NCBI GenBank assembly: GCA_038150305.1
Contig: JAYOTG010000011.1
Coordinates: 1-49,914, forward strand
DNA length: 49,914 nt
Direction of reading: 5' to 3'
Source of the DNA: MGIIa-L3 sp038150305
Lineage (GTDB): Archaea > Thermoplasmatota > Poseidoniia > Poseidoniales > Poseidoniaceae
The notes under the pieces are model-generated. The model had not been told where the DNA came from. It saw only the letters and a program-made list of their open reading frames with translations, and made no database searches. The position numbers and the translations under genes are program-made. Each line of letters begins with the position of its first letter. Positions within the stretch are counted from its first letter, which is position 1. This document shows, piece by piece, positions 34,438 through 42,947 of the stretch.

Positions 34438-34932
34438 ATGGGCGGATTTTGGCAGTTCTTCGGCCTGCCCGACCCCGCTGAGGGTCAGCGGGCAGAGGCC
34501 GCTCCCGTGCCGGTGGTCCAGCCGGCTCCACCGCCTGCCGCCGCGCCGACGCCCACGCCAACCCGTGCACCTTCAACCACTCCGACGTTCATCGATTTGG
34601 GCCTCCATCGGCAGGCCCCACCTCAGGTTGCGCACCGTGCCGTGCGGTACCTGGCACCTGACGCGTCGTCACGTCTGCCGGTCAACGGCATGATGCTCCG
34701 CGTACAGGACGGCGATTCCTTGTTTGTTGATCTCCGTGGCATGGCGCACATACACGCTCACCAAGATTCGCTCAGGGCTGAACTTCGCCGGCTTGGTGAG
34801 GCCACGGGTGTTGGGGCGTGGGCGCTCGATGCTGATGACCGTCTCTTCCTCATCCCCGGCGTTGATGTGGTGATGGACACGGCACGGCATGAACTCGGAG
34901 GCACCGCGCTTCTTCCGATGCCCTCGTCATAG
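34438..34932 (+). CDS. SepF-like cell division protein (putative FtsZ membrane anchor)
   Basis: A 164-residue protein with the three-part layout of archaeal SepF. Residues 1-10 (MGGFWQFFGL) form a short amphipathic membrane-targeting segment. A Pro/Ala-rich linker covers residues 20-50. A C-terminal beta-alpha domain from about residue 84 reads LRVQDGDSLFVDLRGMAH, then LRRLGEATGVGAWALD and DRLFLIPGVDV. SepF tethers FtsZ to the membrane at the division site. The match is in layout and pattern rather than in strict identity, so another small membrane-associated protein remains possible. Its end overlaps the end of the convergent Maf gene by 6 bases. Confidence 0.6.
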   Translation: MGGFWQFFGLPDPAEGQRAEAAPVPVVQPAPPPAAAPTPTPTRAPSTTPTFIDLGLHRQAPPQVAHRAVRYLAPDASSRLPVNGMMLRVQDGDSLFVDLRGMAHIHAHQDSLRAELRRLGEATGVGAWALDADDRLFLIPGVDVVMDTARHELGGTALLPMPSS

Positions 34933-35481
34933 GCGTGCCAAGGCCTCGAGGATACGGCCGGGAATGCCGAGAACGGTGGCTTCGTCCCCCTCGACCAGGG
35001 TGGCGTGTGCCTTCATGGCCCCAGCGAGGTCGTATGCTCCTGCCTTTCCTTTCCATGAGCCGCTGTGGATGAGGTCCGCCAGCACATCATCGCTGAACGA
35101 TGCAAACTCGACGACCGCCGAAGCCATGTCAAAGGTCCACGTGCCGGCCACACGCAGGCCCGATGCACTCCACACGCGGTGCCTGCGGCCGCGCAGGCGA
35201 AGCAGCATGGCAAGGGCTGCCTGTGCATCCGAGGGCTGGCCCAGCGCGAGGGTCGCATCGTCAGGGTCGGCCAGCATCGTGTCCGCGACGAGAACGATGC
35301 TGCCGGAGTGTTCGTCTCCAACCGCTTCCGCTTTCTGTTTCGCGATGTGGAGGACTTGGGCATCAACCGTGCCCTGAACGCGCCGTTCATCCACGTTGAC
35401 CGGAGCCACGACCGGCGTCAAGCCAAGCGATTCAAGCATCTGCTTTCGACGTTCTGAACCCGAGGCCAGAACGATGTTCAG
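34927..35481 (-). CDS. Maf-like nucleotide pyrophosphatase with probable CTG start
   Basis: Maf proteins hydrolyse non-canonical or modified nucleoside triphosphates. The family N-terminal motif is visible as NIVLASGSERRKQML, the conserved aspartate is in VLVADTMLAD, and GKAGAYDLAGAM matches the usual GKAGAY segment. The first ATG (35439) would remove the essential SxSxRR motif. Upstream in frame there is no ATG, GTG or TTG before the stop of the preceding gene, but a CTG at 35481 stands 5 bases after a GAGGTG ribosome binding site and restores a normal 184-residue Maf. I therefore place the start there. A second CTG at 35469 is less well spaced. It follows the KaiC-like gene by 9 bases. Confidence 0.85.
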   Translation of the reverse strand: MNIVLASGSERRKQMLESLGLTPVVAPVNVDERRVQGTVDAQVLHIAKQKAEAVGDEHSGSIVLVADTMLADPDDATLALGQPSDAQAALAMLLRLRGRRHRVWSASGLRVAGTWTFDMASAVVEFASFSDDVLADLIHSGSWKGKAGAYDLAGAMKAHATLVEGDEATVLGIPGRILEALARL

Positions 35482-35490
35482 ACGACCACC

Positions 35491-36216
35491 TCAGAGGCGG
35501 CTGACGATGGAGAAGCGCTGCTCGTCTTCTTTCCACCAGAACGGCTGGTACCCGAGCAAATGGTGGGTGTGTCGCATCTTGACGATGCCGAGTTTTCGCT
35601 TCACCTCATCCGCATCACGGTCCATAACCAGGTGCAGCACCGTGTCCGAAAGGTAGTCCTCAACGCCGTATTCGCCGAATTGCTTGTGGTCTTCACCGGT
35701 CATTTCGCAGATGAAGAAGGAGGTCAAACCGAGGCGACGAACCGCTTCGAACAGGCGGAAGATTTCGTCGCGAGGGTTCTCCATTTTGGTGAGCGTGAAA
35801 AAGGCACCAAGGGAGTCGAAGACCAAGATCTCGAAGCCAATGGAGTTGCGGTAACTGGTGAGTTGAGCAATCAATTGCCCCATCCAATCGACGCGGTTGC
35901 CCATGCCCTGTTCGTCGAGCTGCACACGAAGGTCGGCGAGGTCAATGATGGCGATGCGGTTTCGAACGCGAGGGTCTTCGACGTTCATGCCCATGTTGGC
36001 CATGTGTGAGCGAAGGGAGTCCTTCCCCTGATCGAGGGTCACGTAGATGCCCGAGGTTTCGCCGTACAGCACGGCATTGTACAGCATCGAGAAGGTCAGG
36101 CTGGACTTCATCGCACCGCTTGCACCGGCCACAATGGCGATGTGGCCCTCGGGGATGCCGCCCTGCATGTTCTCATCGAGGCCTTCGATGTGGGTGGGAA
36201 TGCGCTCGATGCTCAT
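35491..36216 (-). CDS. KaiC-like RecA-superfamily ATPase
   Basis: A 241-residue single-domain protein of the KaiC/RAD55 group. It starts with the typical RIPTHIEGLDENMQGGIPEG. Walker A reads GASGAMKSS, with methionine where glycine normally precedes the lysine, a variant I have seen in archaeal KaiC-like proteins. Walker B is FEILVFDSLGAFF. The C terminus contains VKMRHTHHLLGYQPFWW, resembling the KaiC-family K-R/M-R-x-x-x-H segment. Archaeal single-domain KaiC proteins are often signalling ATPases, but no specific role can be read here. It lies 55 bases after glmS and shortly before the Maf gene. Confidence 0.88.
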   Translation of the reverse strand: MSIERIPTHIEGLDENMQGGIPEGHIAIVAGASGAMKSSLTFSMLYNAVLYGETSGIYVTLDQGKDSLRSHMANMGMNVEDPRVRNRIAIIDLADLRVQLDEQGMGNRVDWMGQLIAQLTSYRNSIGFEILVFDSLGAFFTLTKMENPRDEIFRLFEAVRRLGLTSFFICEMTGEDHKQFGEYGVEDYLSDTVLHLVMDRDADEVKRKLGIVKMRHTHHLLGYQPFWWKEDEQRFSIVSRL

Positions 36217-36271
36217 GGGGTCACCGCACCTGCGTGGACGTGAGGCTTCATCAACCTCACTCAGCGGCCGC

Positions 36272-38092
36272 TCATTCGACGGTCACGGATTTGGCGAGGT
36301 TTCGTGGTCGATCCACGTCGAGGTCCAAGGCGAGTGCCGTGCGGTAGGCCAGCAGCTGCAGCGGCAGGACGGTCAGCAGCGGTGAGCAAAGGGGATGCGT
36401 CCTCGGGACCTCGATGGCCACGTCCGCTTCCTGGGCAAGGTCATCACCTTCGGTGCAGACAAGGATGATGCGTGCACCGCGGGCCTTGCATTCGTGGATG
36501 GCTGAGGCGACCTTCTCTTTGACCGCGTCATCAGGTGCCACGACAATCACCGGTCGTCCCTCTTCCAACAGGGCAATTGGACCGTGTTTCATCTCGCCCG
36601 CGGGGTAGGCCAAACACGGGATGTAGGTGATTTCCATCACCTTCAGCGCGCCCTCCTTCGCCACGTTGGCCGACAAGCCACGTCCCAAGAACAGGAGCGA
36701 CGGAGCCTCGCGAATCATGGCCACCGCCTCGTCGATGGGGCCAGGGTTGGCCAAATATTGCTCGATGAGATCCGGCACTTCCTGCAGGCCTTTGGCCAAG
36801 ACGCGGGCTTCGTTGGCGCTCAGTTGGCGGGCTCGGCCGATTTGGAGGGCGAAGATCGTCAATGCAGCCACCATGTTGGAGAAGGCCTTGGTGGACGCCA
36901 CGGATTGTTCGGGCCCAGAGTGAATGTAGACGCCTTGACCGCAAAGCCGAGCGATGGTGGAGCCGACGACGTTGACCACGCCATGCACGTCGCCGCCTTT
37001 GAGTTGGATTTCTTTGATGGCCGCGATGGTGTCCATGGTCTCCCCTGATTGTGAGACGGCAAAGTGCAGTGCCTCTGGATTCACCACGGGGTCCTGGTAC
37101 CGGAACTCGCTGGACACGTGCGCAACGGCGGGAATGCGGGCCAAGCGCTCGATGAGTTGTTGCCCGATCAGCGCGGCATTCAGGGCCGTGCCGCACCCAA
37201 GCAACCGGACGTGAGGAACCGTCCGGAGCTGCTTGGCGGTCAGTTGCATCCCGCCGAGGCGGCCGTTGCCGTTTTTCGCATCGAGCCGGCCGGAGATGCA
37301 GTGACGAAGCGCGTCGGGCTGCTCGTAAATTTCCTTGAGCATGTAGTGCGGGTACTCACCAAGTTCGGCCTCCCCCCAGCCCTCTTCGAGGGTGATGGCA
37401 GACGTTTCGCTCTGTCCGCCATCTAGCCGCTCAATGCTCAAGCCATTCGCGCCGTAGGAGGCAATGTCCCCGTCTTCGAGGATGATGACGCGATCCGTGT
37501 GTTCAACGAGGGGTTGCGGGTCGGAGGTCACGATGAAGCCGTGGTCCGTCTCGCCGAGCACCAAGGGGCTGCCGTTGCGCGCACAGACGAGTTCATCGTG
37601 GTCGAGGAACAGGGCGCAGACGCCCCACGTGCCGCGCAAGCCCTTCAGTGCAGTCCGCATGGCTGCGATGGGCGATTGCCCCTTTTCCACGGCACGCTCG
37701 AGACGGTGAGCGATGACCTCCGAGTCGGTTTCGGAGCGGAACGTTGCACCGTTTCGCTCGAGGTGTCGGCGGATTCGAGTGGCGTTTTCGATGATGCCGT
37801 TGTGGACGATGACCACGCGCTGTTCTGGGCCGAGGTGCGGGTGAGCGTTCTCGTCCGTGACGCCGCCGTGGGTGGCCCAGCGCGTGTGGGCGATGCCGAC
37901 GGTCCCCGGCATTTTCTTTGGAAGCGTTGCTTCCAGTTCTGCGACCTTTCCGATGCGCTTGCGAACGTCAAACGCATCGCCTCGGAGGGCCAAGCCCGCG
38001 CTGTCGTAGCCCCGGTATTCCAAACGGCGGAGTCCGTTGAGCAGAATGGGCGCCGCTTGACGCCGGCCGTGGTATCCGACGATGCCACACAT
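36272..38092 (-). CDS. glmS: Glutamine-fructose-6-phosphate aminotransferase
   Basis: A 606-residue enzyme making glucosamine 6-phosphate from fructose 6-phosphate and glutamine, the first step to UDP-GlcNAc and surface glycans. The N-terminal nucleophile Cys2 is in MCGIVGYHG, and HTRWATHG and HNGIIEN mark the glutaminase domain. Two SIS domains follow, with AVSQSGETMDTIAA and SGPEQSVASTKAFSN as substrate-binding segments. The C terminus LAKSVTVE is that of canonical GlmS. The ATG lies 3 bases after the stop of the protease gene, whose last codons hold the GGAGGTG ribosome binding site. No glmS-type ribozyme is expected or possible in that spacing. Confidence 0.98.
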   Translation of the reverse strand: MCGIVGYHGRRQAAPILLNGLRRLEYRGYDSAGLALRGDAFDVRKRIGKVAELEATLPKKMPGTVGIAHTRWATHGGVTDENAHPHLGPEQRVVIVHNGIIENATRIRRHLERNGATFRSETDSEVIAHRLERAVEKGQSPIAAMRTALKGLRGTWGVCALFLDHDELVCARNGSPLVLGETDHGFIVTSDPQPLVEHTDRVIILEDGDIASYGANGLSIERLDGGQSETSAITLEEGWGEAELGEYPHYMLKEIYEQPDALRHCISGRLDAKNGNGRLGGMQLTAKQLRTVPHVRLLGCGTALNAALIGQQLIERLARIPAVAHVSSEFRYQDPVVNPEALHFAVSQSGETMDTIAAIKEIQLKGGDVHGVVNVVGSTIARLCGQGVYIHSGPEQSVASTKAFSNMVAALTIFALQIGRARQLSANEARVLAKGLQEVPDLIEQYLANPGPIDEAVAMIREAPSLLFLGRGLSANVAKEGALKVMEITYIPCLAYPAGEMKHGPIALLEEGRPVIVVAPDDAVKEKVASAIHECKARGARIILVCTEGDDLAQEADVAIEVPRTHPLCSPLLTVLPLQLLAYRTALALDLDVDRPRNLAKSVTVE

Positions 38093-38095
38093 GGA

Positions 38096-41000
38096 TCACA
38101 CCTCCACGTTCTCACCACAGATCGGGCAAGCCACCGACCGAAGCCGGAGGTCCCGAACGGTGAAGGACGCCTCGCACGAGGCACAGTTCGCCTCTCGGCT
38201 CGGCGGAGGTAAATCAGGCAAGCCAGGGAGGGCAGGCAGCGGAGCGTCCGCGAGGCTTGGTGGCGGCAGGTCCGCGAGGTCCGGCAGCGGAGGAGCGGAC
38301 AAGGCGAGGGTTTCCTCTGGCTTCGGAAGTGATCCGGCGAGGGCACGTCGTCGCCTTCGCTCCTGACGTGCGTTGACCGGGTCAGGCCGAATCGTTTCCT
38401 CCTCCTGGGCCTCTTCCTCCTCGTCATCCATCACCGCCACGATCGTCTCCTCTTCCTCGACGACCGCGAACGGCGTCTCGTCGTCCTCTGGTGTGATCAT
38501 CATCACGACGTCTTCGTCGAGTTCCTTCTCCACACCGTCGTCATCTTCCGGTCGTCGACGAAGGGCACGGCGGGCCGTGAGCACCATCGCCAGCAGGAGC
38601 ACCACGACGACCAAACCTGATCCTCCAAGGATGAGCAGCTGCATGTCCCGGTCCCCTGGCAGCGGGGCCAGCAGGTCGTCGAGCCAGGACGCATCGCTTC
38701 CTCCGGGACCGCTTGGATTGGCGTCCGCCAAGATGCGCAGGTCGAGCGCCCCTGTCGTCGAGACGAAGCCGACCACCACATCTGCGGTTTCGCCGCCGGC
38801 GCCCAACAATTGCCCCGTCTCGAGGATGTTGGCCAGCGCGTAGGCCTCGGTGCCTTCCCCGACGGCGAGCAAACCGAACCGGACCACAGGCCCGCGGACT
38901 GAAATTTCGTCGTACATGACCATCACGCCATGCTCACGTTCAATCGTGCTCAGGCTGAGCGCACCCGGCGCCAGCAAGCAGGTCGGGGCGTCGATGCTCC
39001 AGCCTTGGTCGGTGACGGCGGTGCACACCTGCGCGTCCTGACCCTGACGCTCGATCCACGCTGCGATGAGTTGACCGTCCTCGTCCACCGAGAGGTGATG
39101 GTCAGAGGCGTTGTCACCAACAGGGGCAATGAAGTTCCATCCTTCTTGGTCGCGCTCACCGTGGCTGTACAGCACACCCAGGCGCTCCACGCCGGTGATG
39201 TCATCGCGTTCGGTTTGGTAAAGGATGTGCAGGCGCTCCTCGCTGATGGCCACCGAGACAGGGTCGCCTTGAGAGGCCAATACATCGACATCGGAGTGAA
39301 CGATGTAAGGTCCATCCCACGATCCAGAGAGATCAGGTCGTTCGGAAATCATGGTGAAGATGCTGGTGACGTCCAACCAGGAGCCACCGGTCGAAATGTC
39401 GCGGTGGTAGCCGGCCACGACCACTTCGCCGTTGCGTTCGGCCACGTCCAGCCCCCAGTAGCTGCCTTCCGACAGTTTCAGAGGCGTCAATTCCCGTTGG
39501 ACCGGCGTCATTTGTCCGGAGGTGGTCAATGCCGCAATGCCGAGGTCTTGGAGCGTGTAGCCGTCTTCGCTCATCGTGCGTCGCGTCCAAGCCAATTGGA
39601 CCATGGCGTCGCTGCGCACGGTGCTTGCGACCTCGCCGCCCCAGTTGCGTTCGACCAGCACGTCGCTGATCACGACCATGGAACTGGAGAGAATCCTGGC
39701 GTGAAGTTCCCCGTCCCGCGTGGTCAACAAAATCGCGCCGTCATCGCCTCCAATGAGTTCGATGGGCGTTTCCCCGTCGTCCAACGACAGCCGAATCGGA
39801 GAGCCGAGCGTGAAGGTGTCTGCGACCACCGTGAATCGGTGCTCGGCATGGTCTGGTTCGACGCCGTTCCCACTGAGCAAGACCCGGTACTGATGGCCGC
39901 CGACCGCGTTCACTTGGTCGAGGAAACGCGCGGTGGCGTAGCCCGACGAGGAACTCCCACCGTTCACGCGCCCGATGGTTGCGGATTCCACGGACAACCA
40001 GCCTTCGTCGGTCCAGCGTTCCAAATTCATGGTCAGGGATGTTGCTTCGGTCTGGCCGAGGTTGTCGAGCCGGACCGAGAGTTCGAAGGGTTGGTTGGGG
40101 ACCGGGACAAGGGGCATGGTGGTCACAGCACCCTGCAGGAAGCGGAGGCTCGAATCGACAGGACGGGGCTCGATGGTGAACGTGAACCTGACGTCGTTGT
40201 CGCTGCGGTCCACGTCGCTCAAGCGCTCTTCAGGGTCGATTGTGACGACCACTTCGTGCGTGCCGGGCTCCGTGGCCCACCACCACAAGCTGTAGGTGCG
40301 CCGCTCGCCGGCCTCAACCGAAGCGATGAGGCCCTGACTTGGGTAGACTTCGGAGACCGAACCTGGCGCGTCCAGCACGAGACCTACGTTCTCTGCGGCC
40401 GCATCACCGTCGTTGAGGAACTCAAAGCGAACCTCAAGCACGGTGCCTGCAACGGCACTCGAGGTGATGAGGCCTTGGTCGTAGACGTTGGACAGTCCGG
40501 TCAGCGCCAGCTCTGGCGCGGCCGGGAGGTTGTCCACCTCGTAGGTGCGGCGGAAGGGTTCACTGACGGCACCGGATTGGTTGACAAAGCGCACTGCGAC
40601 GTAGTGGTCGCCGTCTTCGACCTCGGTCGAATCCCACGTCCACGTCCAGTCTTGGAGCTTGAAGTCCTCGTCGTCGAGGGTGGCCACTTCCACCCATGGT
40701 CCATTGCCGATGCGTCCCTCGACCACGCTCGGTTCAGGGCCTTGCGCCGTGCCGGAGAAGGTAACGCTTCCTTCCAGAACGGTTTGCGTGGAGGGCGAAG
40801 TGATGCTCGCGGCCATGCGGCCGAGGTTCATGACGCGCAGGTTTGTGGCCGACACGTCACCGCTTGCCGTACGGGCTCTCGCAAGCAAGAGGGTGTAGTC
40901 CTCGTCCTCGTCCGCCCATTCGTCGTTCATGGTCACGTCGAGGTACCATGAAGCGGGTTCACCGCCCGCTTTGCGCCAGTCAAGCAGTTTCACTGGGTTG

Positions 41001-42931
41001 CTGGAGCCGTCCCGGTACTGTTCCAAACGCACCTCGACTTCGGTGTAGGTTCGGTCGTCCGTGTCCTCCACGCTGCCTTGGAAGCGCACCCGGTCACCCG
41101 CGAGGAGCAAGGTTCCGTTCTGGTGTGAGGTGATGTCCACGTGATCCCCGTCACCGTCGCCAACCGGTGGCTGGACGACCACGGTGCCGCCGTCCAGTGC
41201 GGTGCACGTACGCTCGAGCACCAAATCGACCGCGCATGAGGCATCGATGAGGCCCCAGCCCCACTTGTCGTTCCAGTGTGGGTCGATGGAGGGTTCGCTC
41301 GCGGTCCCGCGGCGTTCCGCTGAGTCGCGGAGCAGCTGCTTGACTTCGTCGGGTTCCAAGGATGGATCTGCTTCGAGCATCAGGGCAACCACGCCCGAGG
41401 CCAGCGGTGTGGCCATGCTGGTGCCGTCTTTCGAGTCGTAGCCGCTGTCGGCCTTGGGGCGGTCGGGTTGGCCTGGGAAGGTCGCGCCCGTGGCCGCAGT
41501 TGCGCTGGTGATGCCCGTGCCAAAGGACGCCAAATCCGGCTTCAATTCGTCCAACTCATCGCCGTCACCGTCGTCGTCGCGTGGGCCATAGTTGGTGTAA
41601 CTCGCCGTCGAGTCGTCGGTGCGGTTGATCGTGCCCCGGTCGTTGGCGGCGGAGATGGCGATGCCCTTGTCTGCACTGGCAGGGGATGGCACGCGTCGGG
41701 CGCCGTCGTTGCCCATGGCGATGACGCACACCACGCCAGCGTCAACGGCGTTGTTCACCTGTCGCGCTTCTGCGCTCGAACCGTTGTCTCCCGTGTCGTC
41801 CGGATTGAGTGGAGAACTGAATGAGCCAAAGGACATGGAGGCCACTTGGATGCCCTTCGATGAACCGTTGTGACCCCAGTCGGTGTTTGCGTTGTTCACC
41901 ACCCACTGGATGCCGCTGATGGAATACTGCGAATTGGTGCCTCCTGTATCAGTGAGCACTTTCACGTCGACGAGGTATGCGCCGGGGGCCGTCCCCATGT
42001 GTTGCCTCGAGGCATCACCGGTGCCCAGGGCGCTACCGGCGACGTGGGTGCCGTGACCTTGACCGTCATCCGGGTCTTGTGAGCCGTCCGGGTTCGATGA
42101 CGTGGACGTGGCGTCAAAGCCTGCCACCCACTTGTGGTCGTCGTAGGAAAGCGGGTCCAAGTCGGGTGCGTCGCTTGAATCGTCGAAGTCGTTGAGGCTG
42201 CGGTGTTCGTTGTCCACGCCGGTGTCAAGCACGGCGATGACCACGCCAGCGCCGGTCAATCCGGTGGGGTGAACCTCGCCAGCGTAAACGTCGCTGTCGC
42301 GTGCTCGGATGGCCTTTGAGGCCACGTCGTTGGTGGGCACAAGCACGTTCTGCATTTCAACGACAACGACGCCCTCGAGGCGCCAGATGTCCAGCAGCGC
42401 AGAAACTGGAACGCGGTCAAGCACGATGGAGTCCAAACTCTCCGGGAGGTCAAACCACGCGCCTCCTTCTTCGCCAACCCAGCCATGCGTCTCGAGGACG
42501 GCGCGGAGTTCAGCGATCTCGGCTTCTCCGGGATGCCACGCGAAATCAACCACGATCGCGACGGTGAGGCGGCCATCCGGTCCTTCGATGGCGGTGGGCG
42601 AGACGGAGGGTGCCCCGTCCAGCACGCGCTGCAGGCGGTCGTCCATGCCGTTCCCGTCCAGGTCAGGGCCGTACCACAGCCACCACCCGTAGTCCTCCTC
42701 AGCCATGCGTTCTGCGCGGTCCGGCCAGCGGTCAGGTGCCGGGCAAAGCTCGTCACCGCACATCAGGGCAGGGACGCCGTCCACCACGTTGACGCGTGGT
42801 TCGGCCTCGGGAAGCAAGGCTTCACTGCCCGCTGCGGCCGGTCCTGTGACCATCAGAACGAGAAGAAAGAGGGCCACGCGCGTGCCGCGTGCACCCTTGT
42901 CCGCACTTCCGCCCATCATGGAACGGTCCAT
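38096..42931 (-). CDS. Membrane-anchored subtilisin-like protease (S8) with C-terminal zinc ribbon
   Basis: A 1611-residue secreted protease. The signal peptide is near residues 17-36. A propeptide-like region follows (DSIVLDRVPVSALLDIW). The catalytic triad is D236 (VLDTGVD), H296 (GHGTHVAG) and S505 (GTSMATPLASG), with oxyanion N408. A long beta-rich region carries CARDB-like domains. One membrane helix lies about 165 residues from the end, followed by an acidic, Pro/Leu-repeat cytoplasmic tail. The tail ends in a zinc ribbon with CASC and CPIC pairs. The ATG at 42931 follows an AGGTG and opens a proper signal peptide; the open frame further upstream overlaps the rhomboid gene. It is probably co-transcribed with glmS. 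Confidence 0.93.
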   Translation of the reverse strand: MDRSMMGGSADKGARGTRVALFLLVLMVTGPAAAGSEALLPEAEPRVNVVDGVPALMCGDELCPAPDRWPDRAERMAEEDYGWWLWYGPDLDGNGMDDRLQRVLDGAPSVSPTAIEGPDGRLTVAIVVDFAWHPGEAEIAELRAVLETHGWVGEEGGAWFDLPESLDSIVLDRVPVSALLDIWRLEGVVVVEMQNVLVPTNDVASKAIRARDSDVYAGEVHPTGLTGAGVVIAVLDTGVDNEHRSLNDFDDSSDAPDLDPLSYDDHKWVAGFDATSTSSNPDGSQDPDDGQGHGTHVAGSALGTGDASRQHMGTAPGAYLVDVKVLTDTGGTNSQYSISGIQWVVNNANTDWGHNGSSKGIQVASMSFGSFSSPLNPDDTGDNGSSAEARQVNNAVDAGVVCVIAMGNDGARRVPSPASADKGIAISAANDRGTINRTDDSTASYTNYGPRDDDGDGDELDELKPDLASFGTGITSATAATGATFPGQPDRPKADSGYDSKDGTSMATPLASGVVALMLEADPSLEPDEVKQLLRDSAERRGTASEPSIDPHWNDKWGWGLIDASCAVDLVLERTCTALDGGTVVVQPPVGDGDGDHVDITSHQNGTLLLAGDRVRFQGSVEDTDDRTYTEVEVRLEQYRDGSSNPVKLLDWRKAGGEPASWYLDVTMNDEWADEDEDYTLLLARARTASGDVSATNLRVMNLGRMAASITSPSTQTVLEGSVTFSGTAQGPEPSVVEGRIGNGPWVEVATLDDEDFKLQDWTWTWDSTEVEDGDHYVAVRFVNQSGAVSEPFRRTYEVDNLPAAPELALTGLSNVYDQGLITSSAVAGTVLEVRFEFLNDGDAAAENVGLVLDAPGSVSEVYPSQGLIASVEAGERRTYSLWWWATEPGTHEVVVTIDPEERLSDVDRSDNDVRFTFTIEPRPVDSSLRFLQGAVTTMPLVPVPNQPFELSVRLDNLGQTEATSLTMNLERWTDEGWLSVESATIGRVNGGSSSSGYATARFLDQVNAVGGHQYRVLLSGNGVEPDHAEHRFTVVADTFTLGSPIRLSLDDGETPIELIGGDDGAILLTTRDGELHARILSSSMVVISDVLVERNWGGEVASTVRSDAMVQLAWTRRTMSEDGYTLQDLGIAALTTSGQMTPVQRELTPLKLSEGSYWGLDVAERNGEVVVAGYHRDISTGGSWLDVTSIFTMISERPDLSGSWDGPYIVHSDVDVLASQGDPVSVAISEERLHILYQTERDDITGVERLGVLYSHGERDQEGWNFIAPVGDNASDHHLSVDEDGQLIAAWIERQGQDAQVCTAVTDQGWSIDAPTCLLAPGALSLSTIEREHGVMVMYDEISVRGPVVRFGLLAVGEGTEAYALANILETGQLLGAGGETADVVVGFVSTTGALDLRILADANPSGPGGSDASWLDDLLAPLPGDRDMQLLILGGSGLVVVVLLLAMVLTARRALRRRPEDDDGVEKELDEDVVMMITPEDDETPFAVVEEEETIVAVMDDEEEEAQEEETIRPDPVNARQERRRRRALAGSLPKPEETLALSAPPLPDLADLPPPSLADAPLPALPGLPDLPPPSREANCASCEASFTVRDLRLRSVACPICGENVEV

Positions 42932-42947
42932 TGGGACACCTTTGAGC

